Assembly: GCF_001905825.1 (NCBI RefSeq)
Contig: NZ_LIVV01000010.1
Span: forward strand, 186,001 to 250,000
DNA from: Streptomyces sp. CB02009
Lineage (GTDB): Bacteria; Actinomycetota; Actinomycetes; Streptomycetales; Streptomycetaceae
Reading direction: 5' to 3'
Length of the DNA: 64,000 bases
The first letter of the stretch is position 1. The number at the start of each line of letters is the position of its first letter. A program made the position numbers and the translations under genes. The notes beneath the pieces are model-generated. The model was not told where the DNA came from. It saw only the letters and a list, made by a program, of their open reading frames with translations, and did not search any database. Below are positions 55,743 through 63,416 of this stretch, in pieces.

Positions 55743-58622
55743 GTGGCACACACCTGGACGACCAGCGCCGCCGTCTTCCTGCCGGCCGCCCTGCCCCGCG
55801 AGGGCCGGGTGGCCTTCTGGGCCCCCGACGGCGGTGCGCTGCCGGACCCGGCGGACAGCGGCGCGGAGCGCGTCGAGCTGACCGTCGCCCGGCGGCACGG
55901 CAGCGGTGCCCGGAGCCGGTCCGTCCCCGCCCTGAGCCTCCCGGTCGACGCGGCGCTGCCCCGTCTCGTCGCGGCCCGCCACCACCCGGCCGCCCATCGC
56001 GCGACCGCCGGCTGGGGCGCCGCCGCCCTGCACGCCCTGCACCTGGTGGCCCGCGGCCGCATGCTGCCGGGCCTCACCGCCGACGATCTGGACGCCTGGC
56101 GGGCCGGCCCGCTGGACGCCGACGACATCGCCCATCTGCGGGCCGTCGCCGCGGCCCTGCCGTACGAGGCGCACGCCGTGCCCGTTCCCGGGCGGGGGCC
56201 GCTGCGCCTGCCCGATCCCGAGGCCCTGGTGCGCGCCTTCCTCGACGCGGTCGCCGACATCCTGCCCAGGACCCCGGCCGCCGCCCATGCGGTGGGCGCG
56301 CCGTTCGCCGCCCGTGCTCCCCAGCACCTGCCCCGGGCGCGGGCCTGGGCCGCCGAGGCGGCGGCCGGGATGGACGCGGGCGTGCGGGTCTCGCTCCGCC
56401 TGGACTTCTCCCCCTACGAACTGTTCGACGCCGCCTCCGGAGCAGAAGCCGACGGAGCCGAGGGCGCCGACGGCGACGGCCGGGCCCCGCGCGGGAAGCG
56501 CCACGCGGCCGCCGCGCTCCTCCAGGTCCACAGCCTCGCCGACCCCACCCTCGTCATCGACGCCACGGCCCTCTGGGCCGGCGACGGCGAGCACTTCGGG
56601 CCCCGCGCCCGGGTCGACGCGGTCCTCGCCCTGCGCCGGGCCGCCCGCGTCTGGCCTCCGCTGGCCCGGCTCCTGGAGCGGGACGTGCCCGACGTCCTCG
56701 CGGTCACCGAGGACGAGCTGTACGAGCTGCTCGGCCCGGCCGCCGCCCGGCTCGCCGACGCCGGGGTCGCCGTCCACTGGCCGCGCGAGCTCGCCCGCTC
56801 CCTCAGCGCCTCCGCCGTCGTCAGCGCCGGCCTCGCCGCGCCCGGCTCGGCGACCGACGGCACCGCGTTCTTCGACAGCGAGGAACTCCTGCGGTTCAAC
56901 TGGCAGCTGGCCCTCGACGGCGATCCGCTCACCGAGCGGGAGATGGACCACCTCGCCGAGGCCCACCGGCCGATCGTGCGCCTCCGCGACCAGTGGGTCG
57001 TCGTCGACCCCGACCTCGTCCGCAAGGCGCGCAAGCGGGAACTCGGCCTGCTCGAACCGGTCGACGCCCTCGCCGTCGCCCTCACCGGCACCGCCGAGGT
57101 GGACGGCGAGACCGTGCCCGCCGTCCCCGTCGGGGCGCTCGCCGCGCTCCGCGACCGGCTCCTCGCCGGACCCGAGGACGTGCAGCCCCCGCCCGGCCTC
57201 ACCGCCACCCTCCGCGACTACCAGCTGCGCGGCCTGGCCTGGCTGGACCTGATGACCTCGCTCGGCCTCGGCGGCTGCCTCGCCGACGACATGGGCCTCG
57301 GCAAGACCGTCACCCTGATCGCCCTCCATCTGCGCCGTGCCCGGCGCGCCCCCACGCTCGTCGTCTGCCCGGCGTCGCTGCTCGGCAACTGGCAGCGCGA
57401 GGTGGGGAGGTTCGCCCCCGACGTGCCCGTCCGGCGTTTCCACGGAGCGGAGCGCGACCTCGACGGCGCCGAGGGCGGGTTCGTCCTCACCACCTACGGC
57501 ACCCTGCGGACGAGCGCGGCCGAACTGGCCGGGCGGGAGTGGGGGATGGTCGTCGCCGACGAGGCCCAGCACGTCAAGAACCCGTTCTCCGCGACCGCGA
57601 GGGCGCTGCGCGAGATCCCCGCGCCCGCCCGGGTGGCCCTCACCGGCACCCCCGTGGAGAACAACCTCTCCGAGCTCTGGGCGCTCCTCGACTGGACCAC
57701 ACCCGGTCTCCTCGGCCCGCTCAAGGCCTTCCGCTCCCGGCACGCCCGTGCCGTCGAGAACCACGAGGAGATCGAGCACGAGGAGGCCGTCGCCCGGCTC
57801 GCCCGGCTCGTCCGGCCCTTCCTGCTGCGCCGCCGCAAGTCCGACCCCGGCATCGTCCCCGAGCTGCCGCCGAAGACGGAGTCCGACCACCCCGTCCCCC
57901 TCACCCGGGAGCAGGCCTCGCTGTACGAGGCGGTCGTCCGCGAGACCATGGCGCGGATCGAGGAGGCCGAGGGCATCGCCCGCCGCGGTCTCGTCATGAA
58001 GCTGCTGACCTCCCTCAAGCAGATCTGCAACCACCCCGCGCAGTACCTGAAGGAGGAGGCGCCACGCGGGAGCGGCACCGGGCGCCTCGCCGGCCGTTCG
58101 GGAAAGCTCGCCCTGCTCGACGAGCTCCTGGACACGATCCTCGCCGAGGACGGCTCGGTGCTCGTCTTCACCCAGTACGTGGCGATGGCGCGGCTCCTCG
58201 CCGACCATCTGGCCGCGCGCGGCATCCAGGCCCAACTCCTCCACGGCGGAACGCCGGTGGCCGAGCGGGAGCGGATGGTCGACCGCTTCCAGGCCGGCGA
58301 GGTCCCCGTCTTCCTGCTCTCCCTCAAGGCCGCGGGCACCGGCCTCAACCTCACCCGGGCCGGCCACGTCGTCCACTACGACCGCTGGTGGAACCCGGCC
58401 GTCGAGGAACAGGCCACCGACCGGGCCTACCGCATCGGGCAGACCCAGCCGGTGCAGGTCCACCGGCTCGTCGCCGAGGGCACGGTCGAGGACCGGATCG
58501 GCGAGATGCTCCGCGCCAAGCGGGCCCTGGCCGACGCCGTCCTCGGATCCGGCGAGGCGGCCCTCACCGAGCTGACCGACCGGGAGCTCGCCGACCTGGT
58601 GTCCCTGAGGAGGCCCTCGTGA
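55743..58622 (+). CDS. SNF2-family DNA/RNA helicase-like ATPase
   Basis: A 959-residue SWI2/SNF2 ATPase. An N-terminal domain of about 480 residues (SNF2 helicase-associated, DUF3670-like) is followed by the core: DYQLRGLAWLDLM, Walker A DDMGLGKTVTLIA with Lys521, VVCPASLLGNWQRE, DEAQ box VADEAQHVKN, ALTGTPVENNLSELW, then domain 2 with LLTSLKQICNHP, VFTQYVAMARLLADHL, LSLKAAGTGLNLT, and DRWWNPAVEEQATDRAYRIGQ. GTG 55743 follows GGAAGGAG. The stop overlaps the SWIM gene by 4 bp (GTGA). It probably moves along duplex DNA. Confidence 0.92.
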   Translation: MAHTWTTSAAVFLPAALPREGRVAFWAPDGGALPDPADSGAERVELTVARRHGSGARSRSVPALSLPVDAALPRLVAARHHPAAHRATAGWGAAALHALHLVARGRMLPGLTADDLDAWRAGPLDADDIAHLRAVAAALPYEAHAVPVPGRGPLRLPDPEALVRAFLDAVADILPRTPAAAHAVGAPFAARAPQHLPRARAWAAEAAAGMDAGVRVSLRLDFSPYELFDAASGAEADGAEGADGDGRAPRGKRHAAAALLQVHSLADPTLVIDATALWAGDGEHFGPRARVDAVLALRRAARVWPPLARLLERDVPDVLAVTEDELYELLGPAAARLADAGVAVHWPRELARSLSASAVVSAGLAAPGSATDGTAFFDSEELLRFNWQLALDGDPLTEREMDHLAEAHRPIVRLRDQWVVVDPDLVRKARKRELGLLEPVDALAVALTGTAEVDGETVPAVPVGALAALRDRLLAGPEDVQPPPGLTATLRDYQLRGLAWLDLMTSLGLGGCLADDMGLGKTVTLIALHLRRARRAPTLVVCPASLLGNWQREVGRFAPDVPVRRFHGAERDLDGAEGGFVLTTYGTLRTSAAELAGREWGMVVADEAQHVKNPFSATARALREIPAPARVALTGTPVENNLSELWALLDWTTPGLLGPLKAFRSRHARAVENHEEIEHEEAVARLARLVRPFLLRRRKSDPGIVPELPPKTESDHPVPLTREQASLYEAVVRETMARIEEAEGIARRGLVMKLLTSLKQICNHPAQYLKEEAPRGSGTGRLAGRSGKLALLDELLDTILAEDGSVLVFTQYVAMARLLADHLAARGIQAQLLHGGTPVAERERMVDRFQAGEVPVFLLSLKAAGTGLNLTRAGHVVHYDRWWNPAVEEQATDRAYRIGQTQPVQVHRLVAEGTVEDRIGEMLRAKRALADAVLGSGEAALTELTDRELADLVSLRRPS

Positions 58623-59887
58623 CCACCCCACGGGGCGCGCGCGGAGCGGTGCCCCGCCACGACGACCGCCGGCGCAGCTTCCCGCAGGTCGCGCCCCGGG
58701 AGGCCCCCGACGGGCGGTTCGCCGCCACCTGGTGGGGCAACGCCTGGGTGGAGGCCCTGGAGGACACCGCCCTCGACCCGGCACGCCTCGCCCGCGGCAA
58801 GGCGTACGCGGGGCGCGGCCATGTCGACGCGATCACCGTCACGCCCGGCCGGGTCGTCGCCTACGTGCACGGCAGCCGGCCCCGCCCGTACCGCACCGAG
58901 ATCAGGATGCGGACCCTCGGCGACGACGGCTGGGAGCGGTTCCTCGACGAGGCGACCGCACGCCCCGACCACATCGCCGCCCTGCTCGACAAGGACGTGC
59001 CGCACGCCCTGGAGGCGGTCACCGGACTGCTGCCCGCACCGGGCGACCTCGTCCCCGACTGCTCCTGCCCGGACGACGGTTACCCCTGCAAGCACGCAGC
59101 CGCCCTCTGCTACCAGGCCGCCCGCCTCCTCGACGAGGACCCGTTCGTCCTCTTCCTGATGCGCGGCCGCGGGGAGCAGGAACTGCTCGCCGAGCTGACC
59201 CGGCGCAACGCCGCCCTGTCCGCCGCCGAGACGACCGCCGCCGCACCCCCGATGCCCACCGTCCCCGCCCGCGCGGTGTTCGCCGCGGCGGAGCGGTCCG
59301 GGCTGCCGCTGCCCCCTCCGCTGCCGGCCCCGGACCGGCCCGGCCGCCCGGCCGTGTTCCCCCCCGACCCCTACGCCCCCGACCCGCTCGCCCTCGACCT
59401 CCTGGCCTCCGAAGCCGCCGTCCGCGCCCACGCGTTCCTCACCACCGGACACGATCCGGTCGCCGCGCTCACGCCGTGGCAGGACGCCGTCCGGCTGGCC
59501 GCCGCGCACCCCGGTTCCGGTCTCACCGCCTCCACCCGCGCCCTCTACCGGGACCTGGCGTACGCGCTGGACCGCACCCCCACCGACCTCGCCCGCGCCG
59601 TCGCCGCCTGGCGGCAGGGCGGCGCCGCCGGTCTCGCCGTACTGGAAGATCCGTGGGATCCGCCGGCGGGTCCCTTCGACCGGGCCAGACCCGCCCTGAT
59701 CGCCGCCGACTTCCCCGCCTTCCGCCCCTGGCGCAACCGGCTCTCCACCGACTCCCTCCAGCTCCGCCTCGGCCGGGACGGCCTCTGGTACGGCTACGAG
59801 TCGGATGCCGGCCGCGAGGACTGGTGGCCGCGCGGCGCCCCCGACCACGACCCGGTCGGCGCCCTCACCGATCTTCTGGGGCGCTGA
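58619..59887 (+). CDS. SWIM zinc-finger protein
   Basis: A 422-residue protein. The N-terminal half has WWGNAWVEALEDTALDPARLARGKAYAG, then GRVVAYVHGSRPRPYRTEI, and the SWIM motif CSCPDDGYPCKHAAAL (CxCx7CxH, about residues 148-160). A Pro-rich linker leads to a second helical half. SWIM domains bind DNA or proteins. GTG 58619 overlaps the helicase stop (GTGA), so the two proteins are made together and probably form one machine. Confidence 0.9.
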   Translation: MTTPRGARGAVPRHDDRRRSFPQVAPREAPDGRFAATWWGNAWVEALEDTALDPARLARGKAYAGRGHVDAITVTPGRVVAYVHGSRPRPYRTEIRMRTLGDDGWERFLDEATARPDHIAALLDKDVPHALEAVTGLLPAPGDLVPDCSCPDDGYPCKHAAALCYQAARLLDEDPFVLFLMRGRGEQELLAELTRRNAALSAAETTAAAPPMPTVPARAVFAAAERSGLPLPPPLPAPDRPGRPAVFPPDPYAPDPLALDLLASEAAVRAHAFLTTGHDPVAALTPWQDAVRLAAAHPGSGLTASTRALYRDLAYALDRTPTDLARAVAAWRQGGAAGLAVLEDPWDPPAGPFDRARPALIAADFPAFRPWRNRLSTDSLQLRLGRDGLWYGYESDAGREDWWPRGAPDHDPVGALTDLLGR

Positions 59888-59936
59888 CCCACACTCGAAC
59901 GGGGCCCACTCGATGGAGTGAAACCCGTCAACGGCA

Positions 59937-59965
59937 GGATCCGGCACGTGCGTTTGTCGCGTTGA
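59937..59965 (+). promoter_or_regulatory. Candidate ECF-sigma promoter of the chaplin gene
   Basis: GGATCC, 17-bp spacer, CGTTGA ends 46 bp before the chaplin start. The CGTT-type -10 and the GGA-type -35 fit ECF sigma factors. BldN controls chaplin genes in Streptomyces, but only the -10 matches my recollection of its target well. Confidence 0.4.
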
Positions 59966-60011
59966 TTCCGGTACGGGCACTTGCCCGCACACCTCCGGAA
60001 GGCAGGAAGCC

Positions 60012-60815
60012 ATGAGGCAGATTCGCCGAAGTGGTCTGGCCACACTGTTGGTCACGGGTGGGGCGATCGCCCTCTCGGCCGGCGCCGCGCACGCCGACTC
60101 CGGCGCGCAGGGCGCCGCGGTCGGTTCGCCGGGCGTCGGCTCCGGCAACACGGTTCAGCTGCCGGTGCACGTGCCGGTCAACGTCTGCGGCAACACGGTC
60201 AGCGTCGTCGGCCTGCTCAACCCGGCCTTCGGCAACGGCTGTGCCAACCGCTCCGCCGAGAAGGAGCCCGACGGCTACGGCTCGGAGGGCGGCGGCCGTA
60301 CCCACAAGGACATCCCCGGTACCCCGCGCGGCGGAGAGCAGGCGGGCGGTTCGCACAGCGGCGGTTCCTCCGACGGCGGTTCCGCCAACGGCGGCGGGTC
60401 CACGGCCGAGACCCACGTCGCGGGCTCTCCCGGCGTGCTCTCCGGGAACGGCATCCAGCTGCCGGTCGACCTCCCCGTGAACATCAGCGGCAACTCGGTC
60501 AACGTGGTGGGCATCCTCAACCCGGTCTTCGGCAACACGTCGGTCAACGGCCCCTCGAAGCCCACGCCGCCGGTCGAGACGCCGACGCCGCGCCCGCAGA
60601 CCCCCGTTCGGAACGTGCCGGTTCCGCAGCCGGAGACCGAGACCGAGACGGCGAAGCCCGTCCCGCTCCCCGCTCCGCAGGGCGAGACGAGCAACGTCGC
60701 GCTGGCCTCCACCGGTTCCGACAGCATCGGGTACGCCGGCGCCGCCAGTGCCGCGCTGCTGCTCGGCGGAGCCCTGCTGTACCGTCGCGCCCGCCGTGCC
60801 GGGGACCAGGCCTGA
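60012..60815 (+). CDS. Long chaplin with two chaplin domains and sortase signal
   Basis: A 267-residue surface protein. Signal peptide 1-28, chaplin domain 1 at 37-80 (SPGVGSGNTVQLPVHVPVNV, then VSVVGLLNPAFGNGC), Gly/Ser linker, chaplin domain 2 at 139-180, Pro/Glu spacer, sorting signal LASTG at 231-235, a hydrophobic helix and Arg tail. Chaplins assemble into amyloid-like layers that let aerial hyphae break the water surface. Domain 1 has Cys59 and Cys77, domain 2 has Ser at both matching positions (159 and 177). ATG 60012 follows GGCAGGAAG. Sortase anchors it to the wall. Confidence 0.95.
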   Translation: MRQIRRSGLATLLVTGGAIALSAGAAHADSGAQGAAVGSPGVGSGNTVQLPVHVPVNVCGNTVSVVGLLNPAFGNGCANRSAEKEPDGYGSEGGGRTHKDIPGTPRGGEQAGGSHSGGSSDGGSANGGGSTAETHVAGSPGVLSGNGIQLPVDLPVNISGNSVNVVGILNPVFGNTSVNGPSKPTPPVETPTPRPQTPVRNVPVPQPETETETAKPVPLPAPQGETSNVALASTGSDSIGYAGAASAALLLGGALLYRRARRAGDQA

Positions 60816-60825
60816 CGGTTCCGCT

Positions 60826-60888
60826 CCGACGGCCGGGCCGACGCGGGCCGACACCCGAGCTGTCAGCCGCGCCGCCCCCGGCCGTCGG
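60826..60888. terminator. Possible terminator between chaplin and DUF2293 genes
   Basis: CCGACGGCCGGG at 60826-60837 pairs with CCCGGCCGTCGG at 60877-60888 (12 bp, long loop). The right arm is inside the DUF2293 3' end. The long loop makes this less certain. Confidence 0.35.
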
Positions 60889-61552
60889 CGTTCCCGCCGC
60901 CGTGCCAGGCCCGGAGCACCGCCTCGATGGCGGGCGCCACCCTCGTCCGGGCCTGATGCCGGGGAACACCCTGCATGAGCAAGGTGTCGTACGGCGTGTC
61001 GAGATGGCGTACGGAGGCGCGCACCGCGGCCGTGACGGCGCCGCGGTCGAGGGAGCGGCCCGCCGCCGTGCGCCCCACCCGGCCACTGCCCTTCACCGAG
61101 GCGTGGACGGCGACCTCCGCGGCCCGGTCCGGCGGGATGGACGGGAAGAGCCGCAGGATCTCCGCCCGGAGGACCTCGGTGATCTCCACGTCGAGCGCCG
61201 CGCGCCGTACGGCGTCCCGCGCCCGGCGCCTGGCCCGGGCCTCCGCGTCCGCCAGGCAGGACCGTTCCGCCTCGGCGAGCGCCGCCTCCTCGACGAGCAG
61301 GCCCTGGCGCTCGTACCGGGTGCGGCGCCGGTTGTGCCGTACGACCACGGCCCAGAGCGCGCTGCCCTCACGGGCCCGGCGGGTGAGCGCCGTGTCGCCC
61401 CGCCGCAGGAAGACGAGATGCCCGAGGTCGGCGCAGTCGAGGCACACGGGGGCGTTGAACTCGACGATCATCCGCTCGAGGGGCCCCTGCCGGCATTCCG
61501 AGCAGCGGCGCCGCTTGAGCGGCTCGACGACCACGGGTGCGACGAGGTCCAT
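60863..61552 (-). CDS. DUF2293 domain protein
   Basis: A 229-residue cytoplasmic protein. It starts with a CSECRQGPLERMIVEFNAPVCLDCADLGH motif that fits a four-Cys zinc finger, then DUF2293 with RRARDAVRRAALDVEITEVL, and LDTPYDTLLMQGVPRHQARTRV, a strongly conserved part. The function is unknown. ATG 61552 is 13 bp after the stop of the next gene upstream on the same strand, so they form an operon. Confidence 0.83.
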   Translation of the reverse strand: MDLVAPVVVEPLKRRRCSECRQGPLERMIVEFNAPVCLDCADLGHLVFLRRGDTALTRRAREGSALWAVVVRHNRRRTRYERQGLLVEEAALAEAERSCLADAEARARRRARDAVRRAALDVEITEVLRAEILRLFPSIPPDRAAEVAVHASVKGSGRVGRTAAGRSLDRGAVTAAVRASVRHLDTPYDTLLMQGVPRHQARTRVAPAIEAVLRAWHGGGNADGRGRRG

Positions 61553-61565
61553 GTCCGGGCCCCGT

Positions 61566-62024
61566 TCAGCGCACGCCGGGCGCGGCCGCGGCGATGAACT
61601 CGGCGAGTGCTTCCTTCGCCTCGGCCGAGAGCCGGGCGCGCTCCGACTCGCCCCGTGCCTCGTGCATGCAGTGCGTCTCCTCGAAGGCGGCCTCGGCCAG
61701 CCGGCGGACGTGGGGGTCGTCGCACACCAACTGCACCCGGAACAGGGCCTGCCGGGCGGCGGTCCGCTGCCGGTAGGAGGCGTGCCGGGACTCCTCCGCC
61801 TCCTCCGAGCCCGGATCCTCGGCCGCCCGGAACCAGCGGTCGTTCTGGCTGTGCCGGTAGTCGACGACCGCGCCCGCGTAGGCGCTGTAGGTCGCGATCC
61901 GCTCCTGGCGGAGCTGTTCGGTCCGGGCCAGCGAGGCGGTGCGCTCGGTGGCCCGCCCCTGGAACCAGTGGGTGGCGATGACGCCCAACAGGGTTCCCGC
62001 CACCGCTATCAGCGCCACATCCAT
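61566..62024 (-). CDS. Hypothetical membrane-anchored protein
   Basis: A 152-residue protein. One N-terminal helix (VALIAVAGTLLGVIATHWF) and a charged, helical cytoplasmic or external part follow (ARTEQLRQERIATYSAYAGAVVDYRHSQ, then EEAEESRHASYRQRTAARQALFRVQLVCD). The layout resembles small Streptomyces proteins of unknown role. ATG 62024 is used because an upstream ATG lies in the terminator-rich gap. Confidence 0.65.
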   Translation of the reverse strand: MDVALIAVAGTLLGVIATHWFQGRATERTASLARTEQLRQERIATYSAYAGAVVDYRHSQNDRWFRAAEDPGSEEAEESRHASYRQRTAARQALFRVQLVCDDPHVRRLAEAAFEETHCMHEARGESERARLSAEAKEALAEFIAAAAPGVR

Positions 62025-62061
62025 GACCGGGCGCCCCCTCCCGTCCTGTCGTCCTGTCATC

Positions 62062-62082
62062 GGCCCGAAGGATCTTCGGGCC
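62062..62082 (-). terminator. Terminator after aminotransferase gene
   Basis: GGCCCGAAG and CTTCGGGCC are a perfect 9-bp stem around GAT, 31 bp past the aminotransferase stop (minus strand). Confidence 0.6.
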
Positions 62083-62113
62083 TTCAGATCATGACAGTCG
62101 AGGGGGTGTCACG

Positions 62114-63325
62114 TCACTGCCGGTAGCCGCTCAGAAACCGGCCGATGCGGCTGATCGCGGCGTCGAGGTCGTCGGCGTGGGGCAGCGTCAGGATGCGGAA
62201 GTGGTCCGGGCGCGGCCAGTTGAAGCCGGTGCCCTGGACGACCTGGATCTTCTCCCGCAGCAGCAGGTCGAGGACGAACTTCTCGTCGTCGTGGATCTGG
62301 TGCACGGCGGGGTCGAGGCGCGGGAAGGCGTACAGCGCTCCCTTGGGCTTCACGCAGGAGACGCCGGGGATCTCGTTGAGCTTCTCCCAGGCCCGGTCGC
62401 GCTGTTCGCGCAGCCTGCCGCCCGGAGCGGTCAGCTCGTGGATGGACTGCCGGCCGCCGAGCGCGGCCTGGATGGCGTACTGCGCGGGGGCGTTGGGGCA
62501 GAGCCGCATGGAGGCCAGCATGGTGAGGCCCTCCAGATAGTTCCTGGCGTGCTCCTTCGGGCCGGTGACGACCAGCCAGCCGGAGCGGAAGCCCGCCACC
62601 CGGTACGTCTTGGAGAGGCCGCCGAAGGTGAGGACGACCAGGTCGGGGGCGAGGGAGGCGGCCGGGTGGTGGACGGCGTCGTCGTAGACGATCTGGTCGT
62701 AGATCTCGTCGGCGAGAACCATCAGGCCGTGGCGCCTGGCGAGCGCGAAGATGCCCTCCAGGATCTCCTTCGGGTAGACGGCGCCCGTGGGGTTGTTGGG
62801 GTTGATGACGACGATGGCCCTGGTGCGGTCGGTGATCTTCGACGCCATGTCGTCGAGGTCCGGGTACCAGTCGGCGGACTCGTCGCACAGGTAGTGCACG
62901 GGCCTGCCGCCCGCGAGCGTGGTCACCGCCGTCCACAGCGGGTAGTCCGGGGCCGGTACGAGGACCTCGTCGCCGTCTTCGAGGAGGGCCTGGACGGCCA
63001 TCGAGATCAGCTCGGACACGCCGTTGCCGAGGTAGACGTCGTCGACGTCCACGTCCGGCAGGCCCATGGACTGGTAGCGCTGGGCGACGGCGCGGCGGGC
63101 GGAGAGGATGCCGCGCGAGTCGGTGTAGCCGTGGGCCTTGGGGAGCATCCGGATCATGTCCTGGACGATCTCCTCGGGCGCCTCGAAGCCGAAGAGCGCC
63201 GGGTTGCCGGTGTTGAGGCGCAGGACGCTGTGGCCCGCCTCCTCCAGCGCGTTGGCGTGCTCGATGACCGGGCCCCGGATCTCGTAGCAGACCTCGCTCA
63301 GCTTGCTCGACTGCCGGAACTCCAT
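62114..63325 (-). CDS. PLP-dependent aminotransferase (alanine-type, AlaA-like)
   Basis: A 403-residue fold-type I aminotransferase. NTGNPALFGFEAPEEIV, GYTDSRGILSARRAVAQRYQ, YLGNGVSELISMAVQALL, INPNNPTGAVYP, LADEIYDQIVYDD and GLSKTYRVAGFRSGW with PLP Lys239. The C-terminal Arg in HFRILTLPH binds the substrate carboxyl. It is close to E. coli AlaA, converting pyruvate and glutamate to alanine. ATG 63325 follows GGGGAGG; an in-frame upstream ATG at 63418 is rejected since it runs through the operator. Divergent from HxlR regulator, its likely controller. Confidence 0.93.
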   Translation of the reverse strand: MEFRQSSKLSEVCYEIRGPVIEHANALEEAGHSVLRLNTGNPALFGFEAPEEIVQDMIRMLPKAHGYTDSRGILSARRAVAQRYQSMGLPDVDVDDVYLGNGVSELISMAVQALLEDGDEVLVPAPDYPLWTAVTTLAGGRPVHYLCDESADWYPDLDDMASKITDRTRAIVVINPNNPTGAVYPKEILEGIFALARRHGLMVLADEIYDQIVYDDAVHHPAASLAPDLVVLTFGGLSKTYRVAGFRSGWLVVTGPKEHARNYLEGLTMLASMRLCPNAPAQYAIQAALGGRQSIHELTAPGGRLREQRDRAWEKLNEIPGVSCVKPKGALYAFPRLDPAVHQIHDDEKFVLDLLLREKIQVVQGTGFNWPRPDHFRILTLPHADDLDAAISRIGRFLSGYRQ

Positions 63326-63359
63326 GTCCGACCTCCCCAAGTCCCCGGAATCAGTGTTG

Positions 63360-63409
63360 CTTGGTTTTACCAAGTTCGAGCTTGGAAAGTCCAACAACAT
63401 GTCTAGACT
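63360..63409. promoter_or_regulatory. Triple CTTGG/CCAAG operator and promoter of the HxlR regulator
   Basis: Three half sites: CTTGG (63360-63364), CCAAG (63370-63374) and CTTGG (63381-63385), AT-rich between. TTGGAA (63382-63387), 16-bp spacer, TAGACT (63404-63409) is a promoter for the HxlR gene, with a leaderless start 7 nt later. On the other strand, the aminotransferase promoter must lie here too. The regulator probably binds these sites to control both. Confidence 0.6.
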
Positions 63410-63416
63410 GCGTCGC

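Noticed and set aside
52617..58784. 2055-codon open frame on the minus strand
   Set aside because: It covers several well-supported plus-strand genes. Such long antisense frames come from high GC at third codon positions, and the composition is repetitive Gly/Arg/Ala/Val.
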